DNA of 64,000 nucleotides from contig JAJEKB010000795.1 in the NCBI GenBank assembly GCA_022393335.1, positions 1 through 64,000 of the forward strand, read 5' to 3'. Each line of letters opens with the position of its first letter. Position 1 is the stretch's first letter. The notes under the pieces are model-generated. The model made no database searches. It was not told the DNA's origin and worked only from the letters and a program-made list of their open reading frames with translations. Of the stretch, positions 30,661 to 42,634 are shown piece by piece. The position numbers were made by a program, and so were the translations under genes. This DNA is from Macrotrachela quadricornifera. Taxonomy: Eukaryota > Rotifera > Eurotatoria > Philodinida > Philodinidae.

Positions 30661-31270
30661 GAGTCTCTCTCGGACAAAAAAAAAACTATCATTTTCTATT
30701 TCACTTTTACATCGCTTAATACTTTATTTTAAAAAAACAAAATATACAATAAGGTGCAGCGTGAAAAGAACTACAAGCTACAAAGCAAAGCCTATTTTAA
30801 TAGTGAATTTTTTGCTTTCAAAAAAAGCAAAATCCTGTGCAACCAATTTTCGACACTGCAAAAAAATCATTTTTTTCTATGTGACGAACAACTCTTTTTC
30901 CATATTTCATCCTTTTATCGATTAATATGTTTGCTTAAAAAAGAACAAAATAAACCACAAAATGCAGCGTGAAACGCTCTACAACTTATAAAGTAAAACT
31001 TATTTCAATTAGGTACTTTTTATTTTCAAAACCAGTAAAATTCTGTGAGAGCAATGTCTGACGCTGAAAAAAATTCGTTTTTCTAGACAGACGAGAAATT
31101 CCTTTTTTCTTATTTGAATAAACTGTTCTATATAAATTATAGAACTTTTCACGCTGCATCTGGTGGTATATTCTGTTTTCCATATTAGTTGATAAAAAGA
31201 TGAAATAAGGAAAAAGAAATTTCTCGTTGACATAGAAAAAAATGATTTTTTTGTCCGAGAGGGACTAGTC
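30661..31270. repeat. Cluster 1 of a ~195-bp repeat family (three units)
   Basis: Three units share a core TGCAGCGTGAAAAGNTCTACA: 30755-30775 (+), 30963-30983 (+) and 31138-31158 (-). Cores are about 208 and 175 bp apart. Similarity extends beyond the core: upstream, A-rich ATCATTTTTTTCTATGTG-like sequence and TTTCATCNTTTTATC; downstream, YTATAAAGTAAA and TTTTCAAAA. The first unit and the inverted third unit together give the cluster mirrored ends (CTCTCGGACAAAAAA at about 30665 and its complement at about 31246-31262). Another cluster is at 48830-49205. Confidence 0.75.
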
Positions 31271-32001
31271 GACAGCACCAAAAAGTCGATTGAAACTAAC
31301 GTTATTATAAAATATGCAAATGATTCAAAAATTTGGATTTGGTGGCTTTAGATGATAATAATTCGAATGTTCTTAAAAAAAGAATCAAGTTTTGACGAAT
31401 GCCTCTATTTTATTATAAGTGAATCTTTTTCAAACTTACAGATGTTTTTGTATGTGGCTGTAATTTTCAGTAATCTCTGCGTCATCTGAATTAAAGTTTA
31501 TAATATCATTGCAGTTATTCTCAAGCTGTGACTCGTACTTTCAGAGCACTTTCATTTACATTTTGAATTGATTCTCTATTTATTAAGTTACGAAAGTCTT
31601 ACCATTACCAGGCTTATTAAATTTTTTAACTAAATTACTACAGTCAATTTCATTCGATATAATTCTATACGCTCAGAGCAGTAAATAAATATGCATTTGT
31701 CTTTTATTAGTAAACTTGAGCAACCCAACAAAGTGTTTTGACAAAAAAATACTATTAAGTTGCTACTATCATGAATTATGACCATTGCTTCATTAGAAAA
31801 GATCGTCAATTCATCTTTCTCTATCATTTGATTAAATTATTAAAGACTTCAAATGCACTATAGCAAGATTTTTTCAGCATTGAGAAATAACTTCCCAACT
31901 AGATAGACTAAAATTATTACTTGAAAGAGAGTATTTAGTTCTGAATCATACAAAATTGAATTATTTTACAATTTTTATCGTTTTTTTTTATAATAAAAAA
32001 G

Positions 32002-34833
32002 TCATTCATCAATTAAACCAATTGCATAAAGAATATTTTCTTTTGAAAAACGTATATGAAATATTGGAGTATTTCTTGTTTTATATAAATTTAATAATAT
32101 TTTATTTGATGATGAATTTATATTATTTGTATCTATTAATTTTTCTTCATAAATTTTTGTAATCATAAAACAATTCCATAATGAAATTGTTGAATCAATA
32201 CTTGATATTAATAATAATGTACCTGTTAATGGACTAAATTCAATTGAAGAAATAGCTTGTTTATGTAATGATAAATGCGCTATTTGTATATTATTTTGTA
32301 TATCCCATAAAATAATTTCACCATTCCAACAACCTGATGCAAGAAGATGTCCATTAGGTGAAAATTGTATTGAACTTATTTGATGTCGATGACCATTAAA
32401 AATTCTTACTAAAGAATGTTCATTATGTATATGCCATAAATGAATTGTATGATCATTATGTGCTGATGCTAAATAATTTGAATTTGGATGAAATTCAACA
32501 AGATTAATTGGACCACTATGTCCATATTCAGGATAAATTCGAAACGGATTTATTTTATCAATTGTCCAAAGACATATCAAACCATCTGTACTACATGATG
32601 CAAATATATGACCAATTGAAGCAAATGTAACTGAAAAATTAATAGAAATACTAAAACCTGATTTTCTTTAATTGAATTTACCATTAAGAATTGGTTGAAA
32701 ATGCATTTTATAAACAACAAGACATGACCAAGTAGATAAATGCCATAAACGTATAGTACAATCTTGTGAACCAGATAATAAATAAATTTGTTTAGTTGGT
32801 TCAAATGCTAATGTAAATATAGCTGCTGTATGTCCGATAAGTAAACGTTCATTTCTTATTTCAATCGATGATGTTCTATCAAGAATATTATCTTGATTAT
32901 AATTTATTGTTGTATTAGTAAGTAAATGACGAAGTTCTTTTACTGATTTCATTGAATATAATTTATTATTTGGATTTAATGAACAAATTAAAATTTCTGA
33001 TGATTGAAAACCAATAGCTAATAGATGACAATTATTTGATAGAATAATACAATTAATAATTTGTTTTGTATTTTTTAATGTAAATAAACATATAGATGGT
33101 AATTGATGAGAACCAAGACGAGGAATATTATTTAAATCAATATTATTTGGAAGACGATTATAATTTATTTGTGGATAAGATGATACAAAATCTTGTCGAA
33201 CTAAAATTAGTTTCTAAATTTATTTGATAATACTAACATAAACTAGATAAAGACTAAAAGAATACGAGCTCATGAACTCTTCAGTAAAAGTTATGATCGT
33301 TTTAATGATTTTTCAACCTTTGACTAGATATTAGAGCCCATCGGGTTGGGTCCGGCTCTGGAAATTTTGAATTAACCGGATCTGGATCGGGCCCGAGTTT
33401 AAAAACCATGGGCCAGGCGAGCTCTACTAGATGTATATGAAAAAATCCAAATATAGAATTTAGAAATAAAAATTTGCTCAAGGGTAGATCTCATGATGAT
33501 TTCTTCGTAACATATCGAATATTAAAAAAGGGAAATTATATATCATTGGAGGCCTGCGGTCTCGGTTCGATTCCATAAATATTAGATGGAACCGTTAAAT
33601 TGTCAAATATGTGAACAGATGTTTTAGTATCTTGAACTGTTTATATTTTTTACTATTAGAAATACTTGATATTTATTGAGAAAGTATGTTAGCTCTTTTC
33701 TTCAACTACTTTAAACGTTTTTCCCATTGTCAGAAAGGAACTGAATAATACGACGCTTTCATCTGATAAACAAATATATATTATTGATATTGTTTTTACA
33801 GAATAATGCCTTTGTATAATTATGTTAGAACTGAAACACAACACAACGAATGAAAATATTTATCATTCTAGTATTAATAAAAAAAAAGTGACGTTAGTAG
33901 CCAAATATCGGGACAATGGTTCCGGTTTTTGTGGAACCGCAGACCTCTATATATCACAAAGCAGGGTGAGAAGATTAAATGTTCTCATTATCCAATATCT
34001 TAAGATTGTAAGGTTTCTATTGTTGATTCATTTTTAATACCTGAAGATCTATTAGAATCAATTGGTAATGATTGTAATGGAAAAATTCCAGTATATAAAC
34101 GAGTAAATTGTATTTTATTAGCAAGTGTTGTATGAACAAATATTGGTGTCATTGGTTGTTCAATAGTTTGAAAACGTACAATATTTGATGGTGTAAATAA
34201 TTGTTGATTTATATCAACTTTAAGATATTGTTGAAATATAGATAAAAGTAATGAAATTTGTGTTGATGTTAAATAGAATTGTGAATTTATTTTAATTAAA
34301 TTTTTAGTATAATCAATAAAATTTTGTAATTCATTACAACTTGTCATTGATAAACGTAGAAAAAATCGACTTGTACGAAATGCATTTGTTAATGGAGATT
34401 GATAAAAATGTTTCGATGATTTTGATATAAGTTTTAATTGATAAAAAAATTCTTGATGTAATGTTAGAAATATTGAATGAACAAATTTATTAAAAAAATC
34501 TTGACATTCATTTATATAATTGTATTCAATTAAATCTAAGTAAAAATGTACAAAAACTGGAAAAAGAAATTGAATAAGTTCAATTTGATATGGTGAGTTA
34601 AAAATAAAATTTGATAAATATGAATATACAATAAAATAATCATTAACATTAGTTGAATTACGAAGATATTGATTTTCATTTTTATTCAATGTATTAATAA
34701 GTGAATAACATTCACGATGAAAACATATTTCTGTTTCTTTCATATTATGATTTCGTAAAAAATGAAATATATCAACTAAATCAGGTAAATATTTTTGACA
34801 AAGATGTTCAATACTTTCATTTGTATTCTCCAT
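32002..34833 (-). CDS. TAF5: TFIID subunit TAF5 (WD40 protein)
   Basis: Three exons: 34041-34833, 32682-33200, 32002-32630 (646 residues; human TAF5 has 800). TAF5 scaffolds TFIID in RNA polymerase II initiation. Residues about 10-45 resemble a LisH segment. The NTD2 helical domain follows, with LIQFLFPVFVHFYLDLIEY matching the conserved part of TAF5. The C-terminal half is a WD40 propeller starting at LLIGHTAAIFTLAFEP, with blades marked by DCTIRLWHLST, DGLICLWTID, DHTIHLWHIH, GEIILWDIQ and STISLWNCF. The ending LYKTRNTPIFHIRFSKENIL aligns with the TAF5-specific tail after the propeller and favours TAF5 over other WD40 proteins. The long N-terminal low-complexity stretch of vertebrate TAF5 is absent. 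Intron 1 is 840 bp against a usual 50-70 bp and holds an inverted-repeat insertion. Divergent from MGST1. Confidence 0.9.
33548..33948. mobile_element. Candidate small element in TAF5 intron 1
   Basis: About 16-bp imperfect inverted ends (GGAGGCCTGCGGTCTC at 33548-33563 and the complementary GAACCGCAGACCTC at about 33934-33947) frame some 400 bp in an intron that is more than ten times the usual length here. No coding content. Weakly supported as an element; the intron length supports an insertion. Confidence 0.45.
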
Positions 34834-35418
34834 TTTTATTCGAGTTAATTAACTATTCGCGCTATTTTATTTCAAAAAGCCTTATTCATATTATTCCAAT
34901 TAACTAATCATGTGTACTGTTCAATGTTCAAAGGACCTGTTGTCTGCTGTATAGAAAAATGATAAAACTAGATTCATTGATTCATCACTCATATTGAATG
35001 ATTCATTTAGATAAGTGATCTATCGCAAGAATGAAGAAAATGTGAGTTTGATGATTTTTTTTTCTTTCTTTCTATTATGTTTTTTGGCTTATTCTGTATG
35101 TGTGATCTTTACAAATGCTGCTGTGAGGGGTATGTACTATAAGAAGCGAGAAAGAGAAAGGCAAATATATATATAAATATATCATCCAATGGAAAAATAT
35201 TTTCTTCGACTTTGGTTAGAAGAACGAGAGAAAATTATGTGGTTGTATTGTGCCTATTTTATATCTCTCGTCTATCGTCTCTTTCTGTTTTTTTTTCCTT
35301 CTCTTTCCATTTGAGGTGTCGTGACGTGCCCGAACAACAAGTAAATTATTATTTATTCGTAGAAATACAACTACATTTCGTTGGATAATATTCCTTAAAA
35401 AAATTAAAATTTATTATC
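34834..35418. promoter_or_regulatory. Divergent intergenic region TAF5 / MGST1
   Basis: 585 bp separate the start codons of two oppositely oriented genes, so both promoters must lie here. It contains a TATA-like AT repeat at about 35166-35182 and pyrimidine-rich runs around 35055-35075 and 35270-35315. No individual site is certain. Confidence 0.5.
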
Positions 35419-35999
35419 ATGTCGATTCTTTATTATACACTTAATAATTCAGTTTTTACAAATTTTGCTTTTTATTCAACAGCATCAGTTGTAAAAATGA
35501 TGAGTTTGGCTGCATTAACAACAGTTAAACGATTATCCAAAGATGTAAGATTTTATTTAATTTAAATTATATATTTATTTGTTTATTTATAATTTAAGGT
35601 ATTTGCTAATCCTGAAGATCTTTCATTAGCAAAAAATAAATCAGTAGTAGTTGTAACAAATGATCCTGATGTTGAACGTGTTCGTCGTAATCATTTAAAT
35701 GATATTGAAAATATCGTACCATTTGTACTTGTTGGATTATTTTATGTTGGTACTAATCCTGATCGTGATGTTGCACTTTGGCATTTTCGAGTATTTTTTG
35801 TTTCGCGTTTATTACATACACTTACGTATCAAGTAATATTTCATAGTTATATGTTTGATATTTTTAAATTATTCTTTTTTTTTCTTTTTGAAAATTTTAG
35901 TTGGCTTTACCACAACCAAGTCGAACAATTGCTTGTGTTGTTGGATATCTTACGACACTTTCAATGGCTGTACGTGTTTTTCTTACCGTCCGACCATAA
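35419..35999 (+). CDS. MGST1: Microsomal glutathione S-transferase 1 (MAPEG family)
   Basis: Three exons: 35419-35544, 35599-35832, 35901-35999 (152 residues; human has 155). MAPEG-family membrane enzymes of the ER and outer mitochondrial membrane conjugate glutathione to electrophiles and reduce lipid hydroperoxides. The protein has four likely membrane helices. The family signature RVRRNHLNDIENIVPF sits at the end of loop 1 and start of helix 2, carrying the arginine and Asn/Glu residues used for glutathione binding; the next helix carries FRVFFVSRLLHTLTYQ, again typical. The final exon begins LALPQPSRT and ends in a short VFLTVRP tail. Nothing appears truncated. Its start is 585 bp from the divergent TAF5 gene. 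Confidence 0.93.
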
Positions 36000-36496
36000 A
36001 ACAAAATGATGCTGGATTTTTATCTCAAAAACACTTTTCTTTTTCTCTTAGATTTAAAATCATAACTATATTAATCGATCATTTATCTTTAAACAACTAA
36101 CATATTAATCTAGATTTTATTAGTGTAAAACATTTCTTGATGAAATAAAAAAAAAAATAAAATAAAGTATTAGAACACATTCAAAAAAAACAAACAAACT
36201 TGTTGAAGAATTCTGAATGAAATTATTGCGCCTCGTTATCCTACATTCTACGACATCTATAATACAACTAACAATATTATAAATAGAATTTTATAATTAA
36301 ATAATTTTATTTAAATTAAAACTTTTTTATCATATAAAAAAATCTCGAATTATTAAAAAATAAAATACAAAAAAATTAATTTGAAAAGAGGTAAATATAT
36401 GGTAACAATAAAAACTAAAAATGGTTGTTTATCAAATATATCAAAATCATAAACGAATTGATTTTCTAACAATAATAAATTTTATTTAAAAAGATT
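36000..36496. other. Intergenic region
   Basis: About 500 bp between MGST1 and the VWA gene, both on the + strand. Very A/T-rich; no gene or repeat recognised. Confidence 0.5.
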
Positions 36497-39400
36497 ATGT
36501 CAGCTGGTGAAGAATCTGAAGATTCATTAACATCATTAACAGATGATGAACAAGCAACTATAATAAATATTGATGAAAATGATGATGATTATAATAATGA
36601 ACGTCAACATTATCATCAACAAGATAATGATCATGATTTTATTCCATTTTCAGCACGTGGTGCACCACCAGATGAATTACAAGCAACACATGTTAATCAT
36701 TATCATGATTTAAATCGTGTTCAAAATGAATCTCGAGATTATTCTATAACACGTCCATCACAATCATGGCTTGCACAACATGGTCTTATACCAAATGGTC
36801 TTACATTAAAAGATTTATTAAATAAAGGTAAAATTTCATTACCAACAAGTGATAAAACAGGTCGAGCTATTCAACATATTAGTTTTGATTCTTTAACAAT
36901 AAATGATTTTGAATGTCGTTTACATGCAACAATTGAAACATTATCAAATCGTATTCGTTGGTTATTACAAGATAGTCGAAAAGTTTTTGGTGTTGTACAA
37001 GGTGCACGTGTACTTACAATATTAGATTTTAGTCATGGACAAGCTAGTTTTGGACGTGGAAATGAATATCATAAACATATAATGGAATTAATTGATGAAC
37101 AATTAATTCATAAAGATCAATTAGGTTTTATTGCATATGGAACTGAATTTGATGCATTATGGAATGGTGTACGTGATGTTAATTCACGTGCACTTGATGA
37201 ATTACGTGCTTGGTTAGCAAATTTAAAATCATCATTTGGTTGTAGTGATGAAAATTGTACTCATATTGATAGTACATGTCCAAATAATAATAGCAAATGT
37301 GCATTTAAAACAAATAGTGGAAGTAATTTATTAAAAGGTAAATTAGTTTTTAATGATATATTTTAAAAAATAACAAAATTTTTAGCCTTACGTCGTATAT
37401 CATTAATGTCGGATTTTGATACACTTTTACTTGTTGTTGGAAGTTTACCTGATCAAGATATTGATGTTATTGCTGATTATACATCACAATTATTTTGTGG
37501 TGAAGATATTCCACGTATACATGCTGTTTCTTATGATTGTAGTCATCATCTTGTTAATGCATTACTTAAAACAATGACTGCATCTGCTAGTACGTTTGCT
37601 TCATTAGCATCAGCACGTAATCGTACAGAATCAACATCAACAGCACTTGTTCCACATAATCCTTTAACGTTTGTATAAAACTTAGTTGTTTTTTTTTGTT
37701 TATTTTAAATAATTATACAAAAAGAAAAAAAAAAATTTTCTTTTTAGTTCATTACAAAATCTTACAAATGATATTCCAGAAGTTGTTAAACATACATATC
37801 ATTGTTATTCACGTGATGAACCACATCAAATATATAATAGTACAGATATTCGTCTTCTTGTACGTGAAATTCAACGTGCTTATGATCTTTTATCACGTAT
37901 TAATGAAATGCGTCATGGTGCACTTGGTTCAGCACTTATATCAATTGAAAATGAATTAACTATTGAAATGGCACATTATCCACAATCAAAATATCTTCCA
38001 CGTCCACCTAATCATGAACAATCACTTCGTTTTCCTCAACAATTTATTGATCAATCACCAATTATTTATTCTCGAAGATCACGTGGTTTAACTGCAACAC
38101 CAACAACAGGACGACCATCATCAGCTCGATCTTATGGTAAATCAGGAAATGTTCGATTTAATGATACTGTTAGTATTGGTGGTCGTTCAGCGGCATCATC
38201 CTTCAAATCAATTAATTCTTCCATTAAAAGTGTATGTTTCTATTTATTTAATAATAATCTATTTCTATACTTTTTTTTTGTAGCGAGATGGAAGTGCTAG
38301 TAAACAACAACAACAACCATTACCTATTCTATCAAGTAATAATCCTGCTGTTTATCGTACATCAGCTAATTGGCTTAATCAACATGGTTTATTTGCTAAA
38401 AAATTAACATTATTTCAAATTCTTGCACCAAATGCATATGCACCATGTGAAGATTATATACCAATACTTCGTAAAACAGTTACATCTCAAGTACATGAAC
38501 GTGCTATGGTACAAGTTGATTGGCATGATGGTACAATAAAAAATGTTCATGTTGATTTATCTGGTTTATATGAATATCAAAAACGTTTAAAAAAAATTGT
38601 TGAATTATATGAACAACGTTTAGAATGGTTATGTTCATCATCACGTAAAATATTTGGTAGTATTGTTGAAAATAATATTATTTTACTTGTTGATTGTTCA
38701 CAATCAAATCGTGATTATATTATACATATACAACATTCATTAAGATTATTACTTGAACAACAATTATTTGGTAGAAAATTTTTTAATATTATTGCATTTG
38801 GAACAAATAATAAAAGTGGTATATTGAGATTTAAACCAACAATGGTACAACCAAATATTGAAAATCTTCAAAATGCTTGGCAATGGGTAAGAAATAAAAT
38901 TTAGTTTTTTCTATAGAAAAAATATCAAAAAAAACTACTTCAATAACCGATAATATACGATTTGATACCTTTTCAAATGAAAATAAAACGGTATATCGAC
39001 AGTTGAGCTCTAACTGTATTTGTCATTTTCCTAGATCTTGGATATTCGTTCAATATGTTAGTATTATCTTTTCCAAGAATTTGTAATCACTCTCTATCTG
39101 TTTCATGATATCCATCTCTTTTCAGTATGCATGTACTCCTTCATCGCTTCGATCTATAAGTAGACCAGTTATAATTCAGATAAAGCATGTGATAAACAAC
39201 TATATTCATCTCCTCTTATCCGGTCATCACTACTGCTTCTATCCTAATCTATTACTATTATTACATAATGTCAATTGTAAAATCCTCCAGAAGCCAGATT
39301 GACGTGCTAAAACATCTAAAACCATCTGGCGTTGTAGTCAAAATTATAGTGCAACTTGATGAGTGAAAAATTGCAGGCGCGACAAAACTAAGAAAACATG

Positions 39401-42400
39401 CAAAATATGAACGTTTGAATGAACAATTCCAACAATTAGTTTCTTCTTTTCATTTGATTACAAGAGACGTAGATTTTAAAATAGCAAGAGCACTGTTGAA
39501 TTTTTAATATGATTATTACTGTGTTCAAAATAAATTTATTTTATTGTATTATTCTAGGTATTAAAATTAAATTGTGGTGGTACACGTAATCTTCTTAATG
39601 CTTTACGAACAATTTATGAAAATGAAGAAGAACGTAAACATCATTTATATCCTGAAGGAATTTATTTATTAACAAGTGGTGTACCAGATCAATCACTTGA
39701 AGTATGTTGTGCATATGTTGAAGAATGTAATGTTGGTAAATCAATTTATTTACATACAATATTATTTAATATTGATGATTATTATTTATCTGAACATGGT
39801 ATACAAAGTAATTTAACAATGAGTACATGTGGACGTTGGGCAAATGCAACAAAAACAGCTGAATTTATGCGTGCATTAGCTAAACATTCAGGTGGAAGAT
39901 TTTTATGGTTTCGTGAAACAGGAGTTATTGAAAGTGATGATATTAAATTATTACAAAATGAAATTGAAAAAGCTTGTCAATTTTCTGAACAAGCAGCTAA
40001 TCTTGTTGAAATAATTAAATCTAAAAGACGTATACGTGAAAGTATAAATTTAAATCAAAAACCATTACCTATTGAACATACAGAAAAAAATACTGGACCA
40101 TTAGTTGTTCGTCAAACATTATTAAGTGCTGCTAGACAACAGATGTATGATTCAAATAATAATGATACAGATGAACAACATTGGAGACCAACAAATACAA
40201 ATAATAATAAACATTTAATACCTGAATGGCCTGATGATAGAATTCATCATGATGGTGCAAGTTCAAGGAGAAAAAAGTAATTAGAAAAATAAAATATATT
40301 AAAAATGAAATTCGTTTTTTTTTTAATATGTAGACAAATAGCATTAAAACAAGAATCATTTTATTTGGATGGTCAAAATAATACAAAATTTTCAATCATT
40401 AAAAATGATTCATTAAATGCATCAACAACAGGAAGTAAACCTGCTAAAAACTTTACACATGGAAATGTATTACTGATTCCAACAAATGAAGATATTGAAA
40501 CATCACAAGTAATAAGAGAATTATTTTCAAATAAATATAATCAATTAATCCATTTTTAGGGATGGTTAAGAAAACATTCACTTATTCGATTAAAACTTGA
40601 TCTTCATAAAATGGTATCTGGACCTGAATGTAAGTAGAAAATTCATGAATTTTTAAAATTTCTTTTTAAAAAACCTACTGCATCGCGATGGACATCTCTG
40701 AGTGAAGTGCATGAAAGTGATTTATATTGAGGTTAGAGACAAAGAATATAGCACATACTCTCTTGCAGTTCTGCCAAGATTCTTCTAAAGAAAAGGAAAA
40801 AGAATACGTCCAAGAATATTGTCGAATATCATCCATATTTTTGATACTTATAAAGAGCAAGTACTTTATTGAAACGATATTTATGAAACTGCAATAGTTT
40901 GAAGACACGAATATGTTGATACAAAAATTAAAAGTATATCCATCTCGAATTTAGACTTACGAGAGAAGGATCCCAACTGTCAAATCACTTTTAAATCGAG
41001 AGTATGTGCGTTATGTAGATCCAAATGAGTTATGAATACTCTGAAAAAAGTTCGGGCTGATAGCCTATTGTTACAGAGATATTGCACTTTTACAATATTC
41101 TTTAAAAATGAATGCCATGATCCCTCTCAGGGATACCAAAAAATGAGAATAGTTTATTATGAATGTGTTTTGAGATTTTTTCATTTGCTTTTATTCTAAA
41201 ATAAGAGCATAAAATATGCCAGTTTATAGAGACAAGCTATTTGTAACTGTATCCTATAAGATAGGAAGGGCGAAAAAATATGAAATAGTCACACTAAACT
41301 ATTCTCATTGAAGTCTGTCTATCCAAAGTTTTAAGTCGAACTTTGAAAATCATTTTTTCTGGTGTTTCTAAGGGGAACCACGGCATTTATTTAATAATAC
41401 TGTAAAAGTGCAATATCTCTATAACAATAAGCCAGCAATCCGAACTTTTTTCAGACTATTCATAACTCATTTAGGTCAACATAACACACATAGTCTCGAC
41501 TCAAAAGCGATTTGACAGTTGAGACCTTTCTCTCATTAGTTAAGGAATTATTCTTTCTAATTTAATTTCAATAATTAATTTATCTTAGGTCGTCATGATA
41601 CAATTACTGTTCCTAATATAAAATTAACATCCTCTGCTCGTTATTGTTCAGTATTTCCATCGATAAATATCAAAGGTAGTATTCGTCATTTACAATTACG
41701 TCCGCGTGAATTAGATGATTATCGCCAACGATGTGAATCTGTTTTACATCGTTATTTTAAACGTATGCAATGGTTATTAAATGGAAGTCGTTTAATATTT
41801 TCAACTATTGTTCATAAACATATTTTAATACTTGTTGATACAAGTGGTTCAATGGAACCGCATTTAGATTATTTAAAAAAAGAATTAGCAACACTTGTAT
41901 GGGAACAATTATTTGCTAATCATATACAATTTAATTTTATACAATTTAATGATAATTATCAATTATGGCGTGATAATCTTGTTTTACCAACTGAAGATAA
42001 TTGTCATGAAGCTATTGCATGGATAAGTACATTAAAAGCAAATGGAAATACATGTAGTGAACGTGTATTAAAATTTACATTTGAATATCATCATACAAAA
42101 CAACCAATTGATGGAATTTATTATATAAGTGATGGTAAACCAGATCATAGTACAAGTTATTTATTAGAACAAGTACGTTTAATGAATACAATACAATTAA
42201 ATACAACAGATACAAAACGTATATCAATAAATACAATATCATTTTGTTGTAAAGATATTGATGCAAATAATTTTTTAAAAAGTTTAGCACATGAAAATAA
42301 TGGACGTTATCATCGTTCAACAAATAATTCACGTGATATACATTTATTTATGCATCGTTTACAACACGATAAAACATATGATTTAGAACTTGATGAAAGT

Positions 42401-42634
42401 TTATTACCTGAACTTGATAGTGATGATATAAAACGTTTATTAAAAGAAATTGTTAAAGCAAGACTTTATTTAAAACAAGCTATTACATTTCGTTCACTTT
42501 ATAATCAACAACAAGATTCAGCAAAAGCAACAACAAATAAAGGACAACAACAACAACAACAACAACAAGATGATAGTGTTCTTGTTGGACCAGCTCGTGT
42601 ACCTATGTCAGAAGCATGGTTTAATAAAAAATAA
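36497..42634 (+). CDS. Triple von Willebrand A module protein, VWA3A-like
   Basis: Eight exons: 36497-37337, 37386-37668, 37748-38231, 38284-38886, 39558-40276, 40334-40508, 40560-40629, 41589-42634 (1406 residues, in phase). Three modules repeat the same plan: a lead such as SWLAQHGLIPNGLTLKDLL (90-108), later NWLNQHGLF and GWLRKHSLI; a linker helix ending in WLLQDSRKVFG, WLCSSSRKIFG or WLLNGSRLIFS; then a VWA domain. The metal-site sequences differ: DFSHG at 177-181 in module 1 (degenerate), DCSQS at 673-677 in module 2, and DTSGS at 1142-1146 in module 3 (classic DxSxS). So at least the third can bind metal. No signal peptide or membrane segment, hence intracellular. VWA3A/VWA3B relatives are conserved in ciliated animals, and a ciliary role is a guess from that. 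It ends with a polyglutamine run (42547-42569). Introns 4 (671 bp) and 7 (959 bp) are unusually long; intron 7 holds a fold-back element. Confidence 0.82.
40961..41534. mobile_element. Fold-back element in VWA3A-like intron 7
   Basis: Left arm about 40961-41141 and right arm about 41352-41534 are imperfect reverse complements: GAGAGAAGG...AACTGTCAAATC on the left against GATTTGACAGTTGAGACC...TCTCTC on the right, and TATTGCACTTTTACA against TGTAAAAGTGCAATA further in. The unit is about 575 bp, non-coding, inside an intron of 959 bp. It shares the design of the element at 27070-27700, but the arms look unrelated in sequence. Confidence 0.78.

Larger units (their letters stand above)
25496..32001. 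other. Gene-free, repeat-rich region
   Basis: About 6.5 kb without a credible gene. Segments around 26150-26560 and 28060-28740 have a less AT-biased composition than the rest and look like old insertions. Several repeats inside are listed separately. Open frames such as 30593-30925 and 31009-31281 lie inside repeat units and differ in frame between copies, so they are not taken as genes. Confidence 0.5.

Noticed and set aside
30593..31281. Several 65-110 codon frames in the repeat cluster
   Set aside because: They lie within repeat units, differ in frame between copies, and are Lys/Phe-rich as expected from A/T runs.
33564..33574. Exact tRNA B-box-like GGTTCGATTCC
   Set aside because: No A box at the right distance upstream and no cloverleaf can be drawn; it lies at the end of an inverted repeat inside a TAF5 intron. 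A tRNA gene or tRNA-derived SINE is not supported.
32002..34833. TAF5L (SAGA) or a generic WD40 protein
   Set aside because: The NTD2 domain plus the TAF5-type tail after the propeller favour TAF5; TAF5L cannot be fully excluded without a tree.
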